Assembly: GCA_964432715.1 (NCBI GenBank) | Contig: CAYSOW010000008.1 | Span: 1-35,005, forward strand | DNA: 35,005 nucleotides | Origin: Phocaeicola_A sp964432715 | GTDB lineage: Bacteria; Bacteroidota; Bacteroidia; Bacteroidales; Bacteroidaceae | Reading direction: 5' to 3' | In this document: positions 8,062 to 15,935 of the stretch, piece by piece | Layout of the letters: each line of letters starts with the position of its first letter | Numbering within the stretch: position 1 is the stretch's first letter | The notes under the pieces: generated by a model | The model's database searches: none | The model's input: only the letters and a program-made list of their open reading frames with translations | Told to the model about the DNA's origin: nothing | Program-made: the position numbers and the translations under genes

Positions 8062-8598
8062 ATGGAACAAACGAACAGACAGACAACGACGCTCTACCTG
8101 GTGAGACACGGGGAGACGGAAGAGAACGCACAACATATTCTGCAGGGACATCTGCCGGGAAAACTCTCTGCACAGGGGGTAGAGCAGGTGTGCGCACTGC
8201 GGGAAGAACTGAAGCAGACGCACTTCGACCGGATGGTGTGCAGCGATTTACAACGATGCATCGACACGGCACAACTGCTGAACGAGCGGTTGCATCTGCC
8301 CCTGACCACCACTCCCCTGCTGCGCGAACGCGACTGGGGTAGCTTTACGGGGCGACTGATTCCGGAGATTCAGCAAACACCCTTCCCGGAGGATGTGGAG
8401 AGTGTGGAGGCGATGCGTGCAAGGGCCGCTGAGTTTCTGCAGATGATACGAAAGGAATTCCCGGGAGAGACGGTGCTGGCCGTGGGGCACGGATTGATGA
8501 ACAGAGCCATCCAGTCGGTGTTCTACCGGAAGGAGATGAAGGAGATTCCCCGGATGAGCAATGCCGAAGTGCGCAAGTTGGAGTGGGAAGAAGAATAA
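8062..8598 (+). CDS. Histidine phosphatase family protein
   Basis: A 178-aa member of the phosphoglycerate mutase-like (branch 1) histidine phosphatases. The phosphohistidine motif is LVRHGETEEN with His16. Arg65 (SDLQRCIDTA), Glu89 (LRERDWGSF) and the second catalytic His143 (VGHGLMNR) complete the site. The size and the RERDWG segment suit a broad-specificity phosphatase, such as the CobC/GpmB type, rather than a true glycolytic mutase. The exact substrate cannot be told from the sequence, and no cobalamin genes are nearby. It is a single-gene unit ending just before the trp promoter. Confidence 0.88.
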   Translation: MEQTNRQTTTLYLVRHGETEENAQHILQGHLPGKLSAQGVEQVCALREELKQTHFDRMVCSDLQRCIDTAQLLNERLHLPLTTTPLLRERDWGSFTGRLIPEIQQTPFPEDVESVEAMRARAAEFLQMIRKEFPGETVLAVGHGLMNRAIQSVFYRKEMKEIPRMSNAEVRKLEWEEE

Positions 8599-8633
8599 AA
8601 TATCACTTTTTCGCAAAAAAAGTTCTGTTTTTG

Positions 8634-8664
8634 TTTGCAGTTATCAAATAAAGCCCTACTTTTG
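8634..8664 (+). promoter_or_regulatory. trp operon promoter
   Basis: TTTG (8634-8637), a spacer of exactly 19 bp, then TACTTTTG (8657-8664) is a full match to the Bacteroidetes primary sigma consensus TTTG-N19-TAnnTTTG. Transcription should begin near 8670, about 28 bases before the leader peptide ATG. Confidence 0.85.
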
Positions 8665-8698
8665 CGACAAATAAAAAAAGAATAATAGTTATACGTAG

Positions 8699-8758
8699 AT
8701 GAAAAATTTCGTGAATACATATTGGTGGTGGTGCTGCTTGCAACTGAAAAAGTCGTAA
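8699..8758 (+). CDS. trpL: trp operon leader peptide (WWWCC)
   Basis: A 19-codon open frame reading MKNFVNTYWWWCCLQLKKS and then TAA. Three consecutive Trp codons (8723-8731), for the rarest amino acid, lie 24 codons' worth of RNA upstream of a strong terminator and directly ahead of the trp genes. The frame follows the predicted transcription start by about 28 bases. The established model is ribosome-mediated attenuation: stalling at UGG codons when charged tRNA-Trp is scarce prevents formation of the terminator. It has no function of its own as a protein. It is too short for standard gene finders and is likely to be missing from automatic annotation. Confidence 0.88.
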   Translation: MKNFVNTYWWWCCLQLKKS

Positions 8759-8835
8759 GGGATGAACCCGTATGTGTTTACAGGGAAATAAAACATAAAG
8801 GGCTGTCGTACTTACGACGGTCCTTTTTGTTTTTT
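8752..8835 (+). promoter_or_regulatory. trp attenuator: alternative antiterminator pairing
   Basis: GTCGTAAG at 8752-8759, spanning the leader stop codon, is perfectly complementary to CTTACGAC at 8811-8818, which contains most of the inner 3' arm of the terminator. The hexamer GTCGTA occurs again at 8805-8810 in the 5' arm, so two copies compete for one partner. A ribosome that finishes the leader peptide would cover 8752-8759 and favour termination; one stalled at the Trp codons would leave it free. The pairing is seen in sequence; the switching is inferred and was not folded computationally. Confidence 0.65.
8797..8835 (+). terminator. trp attenuator intrinsic terminator
   Basis: A 13-bp stem (AAAGGGCTGTCGT, 8797-8809, with ACGACGGTCCTTT, 8814-8826, two G-U pairs) with an ACTT loop is followed by a T-rich run to 8835. 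It lies between the leader peptide and trpB, 72 bp before the trpB ATG, so it must be conditional for the operon to be expressed. Confidence 0.9.
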
Positions 8836-8907
8836 ACCCCTTTTTCAAACATCTGTTAGAGAACGTATAAACCGATTTTGATAAACAATTAAAGAAGATA
8901 TATAGCA

Positions 8908-10107
8908 ATGAAAAGTTACCAAGTCAATGAAGAAGGTTACTATGGAGAATTTGGCGGAGCTTACATTCCGGAGATTCTTCATAAATGTGTAAGCGATTTG
9001 AAAGAGGCCTATCTGAAGGTCATTGAGAGTGAAGATTTCAAACAAGAGTTCAATCAGTTGCTCCGCGACTATGTGGGACGCCCTTCACCCCTCTATCTGG
9101 CCAAACGTCTTTCAGAGCGCTACGGTTGCAAGATTTATCTGAAGAGAGAGGACTTGAACCACACCGGTGCACACAAAATCAATAATACCATCGGACAGAT
9201 TCTGCTGGCCAAACGCATGGGCAAGACGCGTATCATTGCAGAGACCGGTGCCGGACAACACGGTGTGGCTACCGCAACGGTGTGTGCCTTGATGAACATG
9301 GAGTGCGTGGTCTACATGGGTAAGACCGACGTGGCTCGCCAGCACATCAATGTGGAGAAGATGAAGATGCTGGGCGCCAAGGTGGTGGCTGTTACTTCGG
9401 GCAACATGACCCTGAAGGACGCTACGAACGAGGCCATTCGCGACTGGTGCTGCCATCCCTCGAACACCTATTATATTATTGGATCAACAGTGGGTCCGCA
9501 CCCCTACCCCGACATGGTGGCTCGCTTGCAGAGCGTCATCAGCGAGGAGATCAAGAAGCAGTTGCTGGAGAAGGAAGGTCGCGACTATCCCGACTACCTC
9601 ATGGCCTGCGTGGGTGGCGGTAGTAACGCTGCCGGAACCATCTACCACTACCTGGACGACGATCGCGTGAAGATTGTATTGGCAGAAGCCGGTGGTATGG
9701 GCGTAGACACCAACCTGTCGGCAGCCACCATCCACTGTGGTAAGCTGGGCATCATCCACGGCTCACGTACGCTGGTGATGCAGGATGAGGACGGACAGAT
9801 TCAGGAGCCCTACTCCATCTCAGCCGGTCTGGACTACCCCGGCATCGGTCCGATTCATGCCAATCTGGCCTCTCAGAAACGTGCCACCGTGTTGGCCATC
9901 AACGATGACGAAGCACTGGCAGCCGCTTACGAGTTGACTCGTCTGGAGGGCATCATCCCCGCCTTGGAATCAGCTCACGCCCTCGGTGCACTGCCGAAGA
10001 TGCACTTCCAGCCGACCGACGTGGTGGTGTTGACCGTTTCCGGACGTGGCGACAAAGACATCGAGACCTATCTGAAAAACAAACCCAAAGAAGAAGGAGA
10101 GGAGTAA
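8908..10107 (+). CDS. trpB: Tryptophan synthase beta chain
   Basis: A 399-aa PLP enzyme (E. coli TrpB 397 aa) that condenses indole with serine to make tryptophan. The PLP lysine is Lys90 in HTGAHKINN, preceded by LKREDLNHTGA. The catalytic region GAGQHGVATATVC and the PLP phosphate loop GGGSNAAGTIYHY are present. It is the first structural gene after the attenuator and lies 4 bp before trpE, an order (trpB first, trpA last) usual in Bacteroides. It acts as alpha2-beta2 with TrpA, encoded at the far end of the operon. Confidence 0.98.
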   Translation: MKSYQVNEEGYYGEFGGAYIPEILHKCVSDLKEAYLKVIESEDFKQEFNQLLRDYVGRPSPLYLAKRLSERYGCKIYLKREDLNHTGAHKINNTIGQILLAKRMGKTRIIAETGAGQHGVATATVCALMNMECVVYMGKTDVARQHINVEKMKMLGAKVVAVTSGNMTLKDATNEAIRDWCCHPSNTYYIIGSTVGPHPYPDMVARLQSVISEEIKKQLLEKEGRDYPDYLMACVGGGSNAAGTIYHYLDDDRVKIVLAEAGGMGVDTNLSAATIHCGKLGIIHGSRTLVMQDEDGQIQEPYSISAGLDYPGIGPIHANLASQKRATVLAINDDEALAAAYELTRLEGIIPALESAHALGALPKMHFQPTDVVVLTVSGRGDKDIETYLKNKPKEEGEE

Positions 10108-10111
10108 TCAC

Positions 10112-11512
10112 ATGAAACAATTTACTTACCATACAGCCCAAAAGACAGTGTTGGGCGACCTGCACACACCGGTGAGCACTTATCTGAAGGTGCGTGACAC
10201 CTTTCCGCAGAGCGCACTGATGGAGAGTTCCGACTACCACGGTAGCGAGAACAACCGCTCCTTCATCGGTCTGCACCCCCTGGCCAATGTGGCCATTCAC
10301 CACGGCATGGCCATCTTTACCTACCCCGACGGTAGCGTGGAAGAGAAGCCTGTGAGCGATGAATATCGCGTGGACAATGCCATCAACGAGTTCCTGAGCC
10401 ACTTCCGGGTGACAGGCGAATATGCCCACTACTGCGGCCTCTACGGATACACCTCCTTCAACGCCGTGCGCTACTTTGAGCACATCCCCGTGAAGGATAG
10501 CACCGAGCGTACCAACGACGCACCGGACATGCTCTATATCCTCTATAAATACCTCATCGTCTTCAACGACTTCAAGAACGAGATGATGATGCTGGAGATG
10601 GTGGACGAGGGCGAAGAGGCCGACCTCAGCACGCTGGAGAAGGCCATTCAGAACCGCAACTACTCCACCTACGAGTTTCATGCCGTAGGCCCCACCACCA
10701 GTCCGCTGACCGACGAGGAGCACAAGGCCAACATCCGTAAGGGCATTCAGCACTGCCTGCGTGGCGACGTGTTCCAGATTGTCCTCTCCCGCCGATTCAT
10801 CCAACCCTTTGCGGGCGACGACTTCAAGCTCTATCGCGCCCTGCGTAGCATCAACCCTTCGCCCTACCTCTTCTACTTCGACTTCGGAGGCTTCCGTATC
10901 TTCGGTTCCTCTCCCGAGACCCACTGTCGCATCGAGGGAGGAAAGGCGTACATCGACCCGATTGCCGGTACCACCCGACGCACCGGTGACAAGGAGAAGG
11001 ATGCAGCACTGGCTGCCGCTCTGTTGGCCGATCCGAAGGAGAATGCCGAGCACGTGATGCTGGTGGATTTGGCCCGCAACGACTTGAGCCGCAACTGTCA
11101 CAACGTGAAGGTGGAATTCTTCAAAGACACCCAATACTACAGCCACGTCATCCACTTGGTGAGCCGTGTGAGCGGCGACCTGGACGAAGGGGCTGACCCT
11201 ATCAAGGCCTTTATCGATACCTTCCCCGCAGGAACGCTCTCGGGCGCGCCGAAGGTGAGAGCCATGCAGCTGATCAGCGAGTATGAGCCCCACAACCGCG
11301 GTGCCTACGGTGGTTGCATCGGTTTCATCGGACTGAATGGCAGCCTCAACCAAGCCATCACCATCCGTACCTTCGTGAGCCGTAACAATGTGTTGTGGTT
11401 CCAGGCAGGCGGCGGTATTGTGGCCAAGAGCAACGAGGAGTATGAGTTGCAGGAGGTGAACAATAAGCTGGGCGCCTTGAAGAAGGCCATTATGATGGCT
11501 GAAAGAATGTAA
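10112..11512 (+). CDS. trpE: Anthranilate synthase component I
   Basis: A 466-aa chorismate-utilising enzyme that, with TrpG, converts chorismate and glutamine to anthranilate, the committed step. The N-terminal regulatory domain holds LMESSDYHGSENNRSF, corresponding to the LLES tryptophan-feedback segment. The catalytic domain shows FQIVLSRRF, PEEs-type SPETHCRIEG, IAGTTRRTGD, LVDLARNDLSR and the C-terminal FPAGTLSGAPKVRAM and QAGGGIVAKSNEEYE. All regions are complete. Pairing with trpG and context favour TrpE over the related PabB. Confidence 0.96.
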   Translation: MKQFTYHTAQKTVLGDLHTPVSTYLKVRDTFPQSALMESSDYHGSENNRSFIGLHPLANVAIHHGMAIFTYPDGSVEEKPVSDEYRVDNAINEFLSHFRVTGEYAHYCGLYGYTSFNAVRYFEHIPVKDSTERTNDAPDMLYILYKYLIVFNDFKNEMMMLEMVDEGEEADLSTLEKAIQNRNYSTYEFHAVGPTTSPLTDEEHKANIRKGIQHCLRGDVFQIVLSRRFIQPFAGDDFKLYRALRSINPSPYLFYFDFGGFRIFGSSPETHCRIEGGKAYIDPIAGTTRRTGDKEKDAALAAALLADPKENAEHVMLVDLARNDLSRNCHNVKVEFFKDTQYYSHVIHLVSRVSGDLDEGADPIKAFIDTFPAGTLSGAPKVRAMQLISEYEPHNRGAYGGCIGFIGLNGSLNQAITIRTFVSRNNVLWFQAGGGIVAKSNEEYELQEVNNKLGALKKAIMMAERM

Positions 11513-11564
11513 GAGGCCGAATGGATAGAATAAAAATATGTACAAGCATTAAAAGAAGACATGT

Positions 11565-12128
11565 ATGAAAACCGTCATCATAGATAACTACGACTCGTTC
11601 ACCTACAACCTCTCGCACTTGGTCAGAGAGCTGGGAGCGGAGGTGACTGTCGTCAGAAACGATTGCTTCGCGCTGGACGAGTTGCAAGCTTACGATAAGA
11701 TTATTCTCTCACCGGGCCCCGGTATTCCTTCGGAAGCGGGACTGCTGCTGGATGTGATTCGCACCTATGCGGGGAAGAAGCCCATCCTGGGTGTTTGCCT
11801 CGGTCACCAAGCCATCGGTGAGGTGTTCGGCGGTGTACTGACCAACCTCTCGGAGGTGTTCCACGGCGTGCAGACACCGGTGGATCAGTGCAACCACGAC
11901 TACATCTTTGAGGGATTGGGCGAGGAGTTTGCCGTGGGACGTTACCACTCATGGGTGGTGAGCGACGAGCAATTCCCCGAGACGCTGGAGGTGACTGCAC
12001 GCAGCAAGGAGGGACAGATCATGGCGCTGCGCCACAAGACCTACGACATCCGCGGCATCCAGTTCCACCCCGAGTCGGTGCTGACGCCCGACGGAAAGCT
12101 GATGTTGAGCAACTGGCTGAAGCACTAG
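11565..12128 (+). CDS. trpG: Anthranilate synthase component II (glutamine amidotransferase)
   Basis: A 187-aa class I glutamine amidotransferase supplying ammonia to TrpE. The catalytic triad is visible: Cys78 in LGVCLGHQAIGEVFGG, and His168 and Glu170 in QFHPESVLT. The oxyanion motif LSPGPGIPSEAG is intact. In many bacteria TrpG also serves PabB for folate synthesis; no pab gene is in the window. It lies 52 bp after trpE. The stop is 8 bp before an assembly gap separating it from trpD. Confidence 0.96.
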   Translation: MKTVIIDNYDSFTYNLSHLVRELGAEVTVVRNDCFALDELQAYDKIILSPGPGIPSEAGLLLDVIRTYAGKKPILGVCLGHQAIGEVFGGVLTNLSEVFHGVQTPVDQCNHDYIFEGLGEEFAVGRYHSWVVSDEQFPETLEVTARSKEGQIMALRHKTYDIRGIQFHPESVLTPDGKLMLSNWLKH

Positions 12129-12136
12129 GCGGAAGC

Positions 12137-12236
12137 NNNNNNNNNNNNNNNNNNNNNNNNNNNNNNNNNNNNNNNNNNNNNNNNNNNNNNNNNNNNNNNN
12201 NNNNNNNNNNNNNNNNNNNNNNNNNNNNNNNNNNNN
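12137..12236. other. assembly gap (100 N) between trpG and trpD
   Basis: Exactly 100 N within the trp operon; true length unknown. Both neighbouring genes are complete, so only an intergenic segment or an additional small gene is missing. Confidence 0.98.
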
Positions 12237-12264
12237 TATAACCCTTTATAAAAGAAATAAAGCA

Positions 12265-13260
12265 ATGAAAGCAATCTTAAATCGACTCTTCCAGCACGAA
12301 GAGCTTACACAGGAGGAGACCAAAGAGATCCTCTTAAACATTACCAAAGAAAAATATCCCGAGGCTCAGATCGCTGCCCTCCTCACCGTTTTCCAGATGA
12401 GAGGCGTGACCGTAGACGAGCTGATCGGTTTCAGAGAAGCCCTGATGACGACACGCGTTCCGGTGGATTTGGACGCCTATCGTCCCATCGATATCGTAGG
12501 TACGGGAGGTGACGGCAAGAACACCTTCAACATCTCTACCTGCGCCTGCTTTGTAGTGGCCGGAGCCGGTTACCACGTAGCCAAACACGGTAACTACGGA
12601 GCCACCTCAGTGAGCGGTGCCAGCAATGTCATCGAGCAGCACGGAGTGAAGTTCACCAATGAGCAGGCGAAGCTGACACGCTCCATGGAGGAGTGCGGCA
12701 TCGTCTATATGCATGCACCGCTCTTCAACCCCGCCATGAAGTATGTGGCCGGCGTAAGAAAGGCATTGCAAGTGCGCACCATCTTCAACCTGCTGGGCCC
12801 GCTGGTTAACCCCTGCAAGCCCGCTTACCAGTTGCTGGGTGTGGCCGACTTGAACCAGATGCGCCTCTACACCAACGTGTTCCAACGCCTGGGTATCGGC
12901 TTTGCCATCGTCAACAGCATCGACGGTTACGACGAGATCTCACTGACCGACAAGTTCAAAGTGACGACCACCAACTACGAGCAGGTGTATGAGCCGAAGG
13001 AGTTGGGACTGGGCGTAGCTCGTCCCGAAGAGCTCTATGGCGGTGCCACGAAAGAGGAGGCAGCCGGCATCTTCGACCGCGTGTTGGAGAACCGTGCCAC
13101 CAAAGCACAGACCGACGTCGTGCTGACCAATGCCGCCTTCGCCATCCAAGCCATGGAGCCGGAGAAGAGCATCGAAGAGTGCATGGCCATCGCCCGCGAG
13201 TCATTGGAGAGCGGAGCAGCCCTGCGCACCTTCAAACATTTTGTTGAAATCAATAGCTAA
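12265..13260 (+). CDS. trpD: Anthranilate phosphoribosyltransferase
   Basis: A 331-aa enzyme (family usual length 330-345) that joins anthranilate and PRPP. The PRPP-binding glycine loop reads DIVGTGGDGKNTFNIST, followed by KHGNYGATSVSGASNVIEQHG. The Mg/diphosphate-binding SLTDKFKV region and the RTIFNLLGPLVNP segment are conserved. It is not fused to TrpG, unlike the enterobacterial enzyme. TrpC starts 12 bp downstream. Confidence 0.97.
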   Translation: MKAILNRLFQHEELTQEETKEILLNITKEKYPEAQIAALLTVFQMRGVTVDELIGFREALMTTRVPVDLDAYRPIDIVGTGGDGKNTFNISTCACFVVAGAGYHVAKHGNYGATSVSGASNVIEQHGVKFTNEQAKLTRSMEECGIVYMHAPLFNPAMKYVAGVRKALQVRTIFNLLGPLVNPCKPAYQLLGVADLNQMRLYTNVFQRLGIGFAIVNSIDGYDEISLTDKFKVTTTNYEQVYEPKELGLGVARPEELYGGATKEEAAGIFDRVLENRATKAQTDVVLTNAAFAIQAMEPEKSIEECMAIARESLESGAALRTFKHFVEINS

Positions 13261-13272
13261 TCATTTTTTCTC

Positions 13273-14055
13273 ATGGACATTTTAGATACCATTGTTGCCC
13301 AAAAGCGCACCGAAGTGGCCTTCCAGCGCAGTATGTTCGACCCCGTTTTGCTGAAGGAGATGGCGGAGGAGGAGACTCGCCCCGTCATCAGCATGAAGCA
13401 ATCGCTCAGTCAATCCCCCTACGGCATCATCGCCGAGTTTAAACGCAAATCGCCCTCGAAGGGGTGGATTAAGGAGGAGGGACGAGCCGAGGAGATTCCT
13501 GCCAGCTATGCCGCCAACGGTGCCTCTGCCCTCTCTATCCTCACCGACGAGCCCTTCTTCGGAGGTTCTTTGAAGTTTCTCAAGACCGCCCGTCCGCTGG
13601 TGGACCTGCCCATCCTGCGCAAGGATTTCATCATTGATGAATATCAGTTGCACCAAGCACGTGTGGTGGGTGCCGACGCCGTATTGCTGATTGCCGCTTG
13701 CCTAACGGTCGACGAGTGCAGACACTTGGCCACCCGTGCACACGAGCTCTCGCTGGAGGTGTTGCTGGAGATTCATAGCGAAGGGGAACTGGCGTATCTG
13801 AATGACTGTGTGGACATGGTGGGCGTCAATAACCGCCACCTCGGCACGTTCCATACGGATGTGGCCACCTCGTTCGACCTGGCCGCTAAACTGCCGAAGC
13901 AGTACGTGCGCGTCTCTGAGAGCGGCATCTCCAACCCGGAGACCGTGAAGCAGTTGCGTGAAGTGGGTTACCGCGGATTCCTGATTGGGGAGACCTTCAT
14001 GAAGACTCCCCAACCGGGCGAGACGTTGCACCGATTTATCGAACAGCTGTCATGA
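13273..14055 (+). CDS. trpC: Indole-3-glycerol phosphate synthase
   Basis: A 260-aa single-domain (beta/alpha)8 enzyme that closes the indole ring. The catalytic residues sit in IAEFKRKSPSKGW (Glu55, Lys57), the catalytic lysine of LPILRKDFIIDEYQ, LLEIHSEGEL, GVNNRHLGTF and the phosphate-binding VSESGI. It is separate from TrpF but overlaps it by 4 bp (ATGA), in contrast to the TrpC-TrpF fusion of E. coli, so the two should be translationally coupled. Confidence 0.97.
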   Translation: MDILDTIVAQKRTEVAFQRSMFDPVLLKEMAEEETRPVISMKQSLSQSPYGIIAEFKRKSPSKGWIKEEGRAEEIPASYAANGASALSILTDEPFFGGSLKFLKTARPLVDLPILRKDFIIDEYQLHQARVVGADAVLLIAACLTVDECRHLATRAHELSLEVLLEIHSEGELAYLNDCVDMVGVNNRHLGTFHTDVATSFDLAAKLPKQYVRVSESGISNPETVKQLREVGYRGFLIGETFMKTPQPGETLHRFIEQLS

Positions 14056-14771
14056 TAGTGAAAGTGTGCGGCATGCGCGAAGCCGAGAATATTCGCCAAG
14101 TGGAGGAAGCCGGAGCGGAGTGGATGGGTTTCATCTTCTTCCCACGCTCCCCGCGCTATGTCGAGGTGTGTCCTGCTTATCTGCCACAGCGAGCCCTCCG
14201 GGTGGGTGTCTTTGTGAATGCCTCCGTGGAGGAGATTCTGCAGCGTAAGGAGCAGTTCGGACTGCAGGTCATCCAGTTGCATGGCAAGGAGACACCGGCG
14301 TTCTGTGAGGATTTAAAGCAGGAGCTGAAGCGTCTGGAGCAGCGTGAGGAAACGAAAGAGAACGAGAAAGAGCAGGAAGAAGAGGAAGAAAAGGAGAAAG
14401 AGAAGAAGGAAGAAAAGGAAGAGAAACCCACAAAGATTGTGAAAGCCTTCTCCATCGCTACAGCCGAAGATTTCAAGCAGACGGAAGCCTACGAGGGAAT
14501 TTGCGACTACTTTCTCTTTGATACCGCCTGCGTCAGCTATGGAGGTTCGGGAAAGCGTTTCGATTGGTCGCTCCTCGACCACTACACAGGAAGCGTTCCC
14601 TTCCTGCTGAGCGGAGGCATCAAGGCGGAACATCTGGAGGCCCTACAAGCCCTTCACCACCCCCGTTGGGCAGGAATCGACCTGAACAGCGGGTTTGAAA
14701 CCGCTCCCGCCCAAAAGGATGCAGCGAGTCTGGAAGCCTTCATACGGGACTTTAAACGTACAAGCCTTTAA
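14052..14771 (+). CDS. trpF: Phosphoribosylanthranilate isomerase with charged insertion
   Basis: A 239-aa (beta/alpha)8 isomerase; the family is usually about 200-210 aa. The catalytic Cys6 is in KVCGMRE, the general acid Asp157 in LFDTACVSYGGSGKRF, and the phosphate site includes LLSGGIKAEH and GIDLNSGFE, so the active site is intact. The extra length is a Lys/Glu-only style insert at roughly residues 94-127, between strands that carry QVIQLHGKE and IVKAFSI. The insert is encoded partly by a 53-base uninterrupted purine run (14374-14426). The insert should form an exposed charged helix or loop outside the barrel. The stop codon touches the next assembly gap. Confidence 0.94.
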   Translation: MIVKVCGMREAENIRQVEEAGAEWMGFIFFPRSPRYVEVCPAYLPQRALRVGVFVNASVEEILQRKEQFGLQVIQLHGKETPAFCEDLKQELKRLEQREETKENEKEQEEEEEKEKEKKEEKEEKPTKIVKAFSIATAEDFKQTEAYEGICDYFLFDTACVSYGGSGKRFDWSLLDHYTGSVPFLLSGGIKAEHLEALQALHHPRWAGIDLNSGFETAPAQKDAASLEAFIRDFKRTSL

Positions 14772-14871
14772 NNNNNNNNNNNNNNNNNNNNNNNNNNNNN
14801 NNNNNNNNNNNNNNNNNNNNNNNNNNNNNNNNNNNNNNNNNNNNNNNNNNNNNNNNNNNNNNNNNNNNNNN
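14772..14871. other. assembly gap (100 N) between trpF and trpA
   Basis: Exactly 100 N immediately after the trpF stop; true length unknown. Both adjoining genes are complete. Confidence 0.98.
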
Positions 14872-14938
14872 CATACGCAACCCCTTGCGGGCAAATAAAG
14901 AAGAAGAACAGAAATAAAACAAAAAACGAGATAAAACA

Positions 14939-15712
14939 ATGAATCGCATTAATCAATTATTCAGTCAACAGAAAGAATCTGTACTGTCCATCTATTTTTG
15001 TGCCGGTCACCCCACCTTAGAGGGAACGGTAGACACCATCAAAGCCTTGGCAAACAACGGCGTAAACATGGTGGAAATAGGTATCCCCTTCAGCGACCCG
15101 ATGGCCGACGGTCCGGTGATTCAGAGCGCAGCCACCCAAGCACTGCGCAACGGCATGAAGCTGCGCGTACTCTTTGAGCAGCTGAAGGATATCCGCAAAG
15201 AGGTGAACATCCCCTTGATTCTGATGGGCTACCTCAACCCGATTATGCAGTACGGCTTCGAAGCTTTCTGCCAATCGTGCGTGGCTTGCGGCATTGATGG
15301 CATGATCATCCCCGACCTGCCCTTCAAGGACTATATCGAGCACTACAAAGCCATTGCCGACAAGTACGACCTGCGCATCATCATGCTGATTACACCGGAG
15401 ACACAAGAGGAGCGCATCCGCTTCATTGATGAACACACCGACGGATTCATCTACATGGTCTCTTCGGCAGCCATCACCGGTGCACAGAAGGACTTCAACG
15501 AACAGAAGCAGGCATACTTCAAACGCATTGAGTCGATGAACCTGCGCAACCCGCGCATGATTGGTTTCGGTATCTCCAACAAGCAAACCTATGACGCCGC
15601 CTGCGCTCATGCTGCCGGTGCCATCATCGGTAGTCGCTTCGTTACGCTGATTGAGCAGACCAAAGATGCGAATCAGGCCATCCGCCAGCTGAAAGAAGAC
15701 ATCAGTCACTAA
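14939..15712 (+). CDS. trpA: Tryptophan synthase alpha chain
   Basis: A 257-aa (beta/alpha)8 protein (E. coli 268 aa) that cleaves indole-3-glycerol phosphate and channels indole to TrpB. The catalytic Glu46 and Asp57 are in MVEIGIPFSDPMADGPV. The phosphate-binding GFIYMVSSAAITGA and the C-terminal GFGISNKQTYD are present. It is the last gene of the trp operon and is followed after 45 bp by a strong terminator. Confidence 0.97.
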   Translation: MNRINQLFSQQKESVLSIYFCAGHPTLEGTVDTIKALANNGVNMVEIGIPFSDPMADGPVIQSAATQALRNGMKLRVLFEQLKDIRKEVNIPLILMGYLNPIMQYGFEAFCQSCVACGIDGMIIPDLPFKDYIEHYKAIADKYDLRIIMLITPETQEERIRFIDEHTDGFIYMVSSAAITGAQKDFNEQKQAYFKRIESMNLRNPRMIGFGISNKQTYDAACAHAAGAIIGSRFVTLIEQTKDANQAIRQLKEDISH

Positions 15713-15757
15713 AAAAAGACCTGTCGAGAAAAAAGACAGCCGTCAATAGAAAAGCCG

Positions 15758-15806
15758 GAGCCCTATCGCTTTCGATAAAAAACCCAAGCGATAGGGTTCT
15801 TTTTAT
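15758..15806 (+). terminator. Rho-independent terminator after trpA
   Basis: A 14-bp stem (GAGCCCTATCGCTT, 15758-15771, with AAGCGATAGGGTTC, 15786-15799, one G-U pair) with a 14-base loop is followed by TTTTTATT. It ends the trp operon. Confidence 0.92.
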
Positions 15807-15903
15807 TCACTCCACTCCCCTGCTTGCTTACTATCTGTAAGTAGACCAAAATACATTTTGTTATTTTTAAAGTCTTACATTCTACAAAATAGAGAATTTT
15901 CAC

Positions 15904-15911
15904 TATCTTTG
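15904..15911 (+). promoter_or_regulatory. Bacteroidetes -7 element for ansA
   Basis: TATCTTTG matches TAnnTTTG and lies 24 bp before the chosen ATG at 15936. No good -33 element is visible. Its position inside the longer open frame argues against an upstream start. Confidence 0.6.
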
Positions 15912-15935
15912 TGGCAGAATTTTAAAGAAAAAGCC

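Noticed and set aside
8599..8633. A terminator for the histidine phosphatase gene
   Set aside because: The interval is AT-rich but shows no stem-loop; read-through into the trp leader cannot be excluded.
9953..11545. A 530-codon open frame antisense to trpE
   Set aside because: Shadow of a well-conserved trpE; the translation has no recognisable domain.
14643..14956. Open frames spanning the gap at 14772-14871
   Set aside because: They consist largely of N and have no supported residues across the gap; trpF and trpA explain the flanks.
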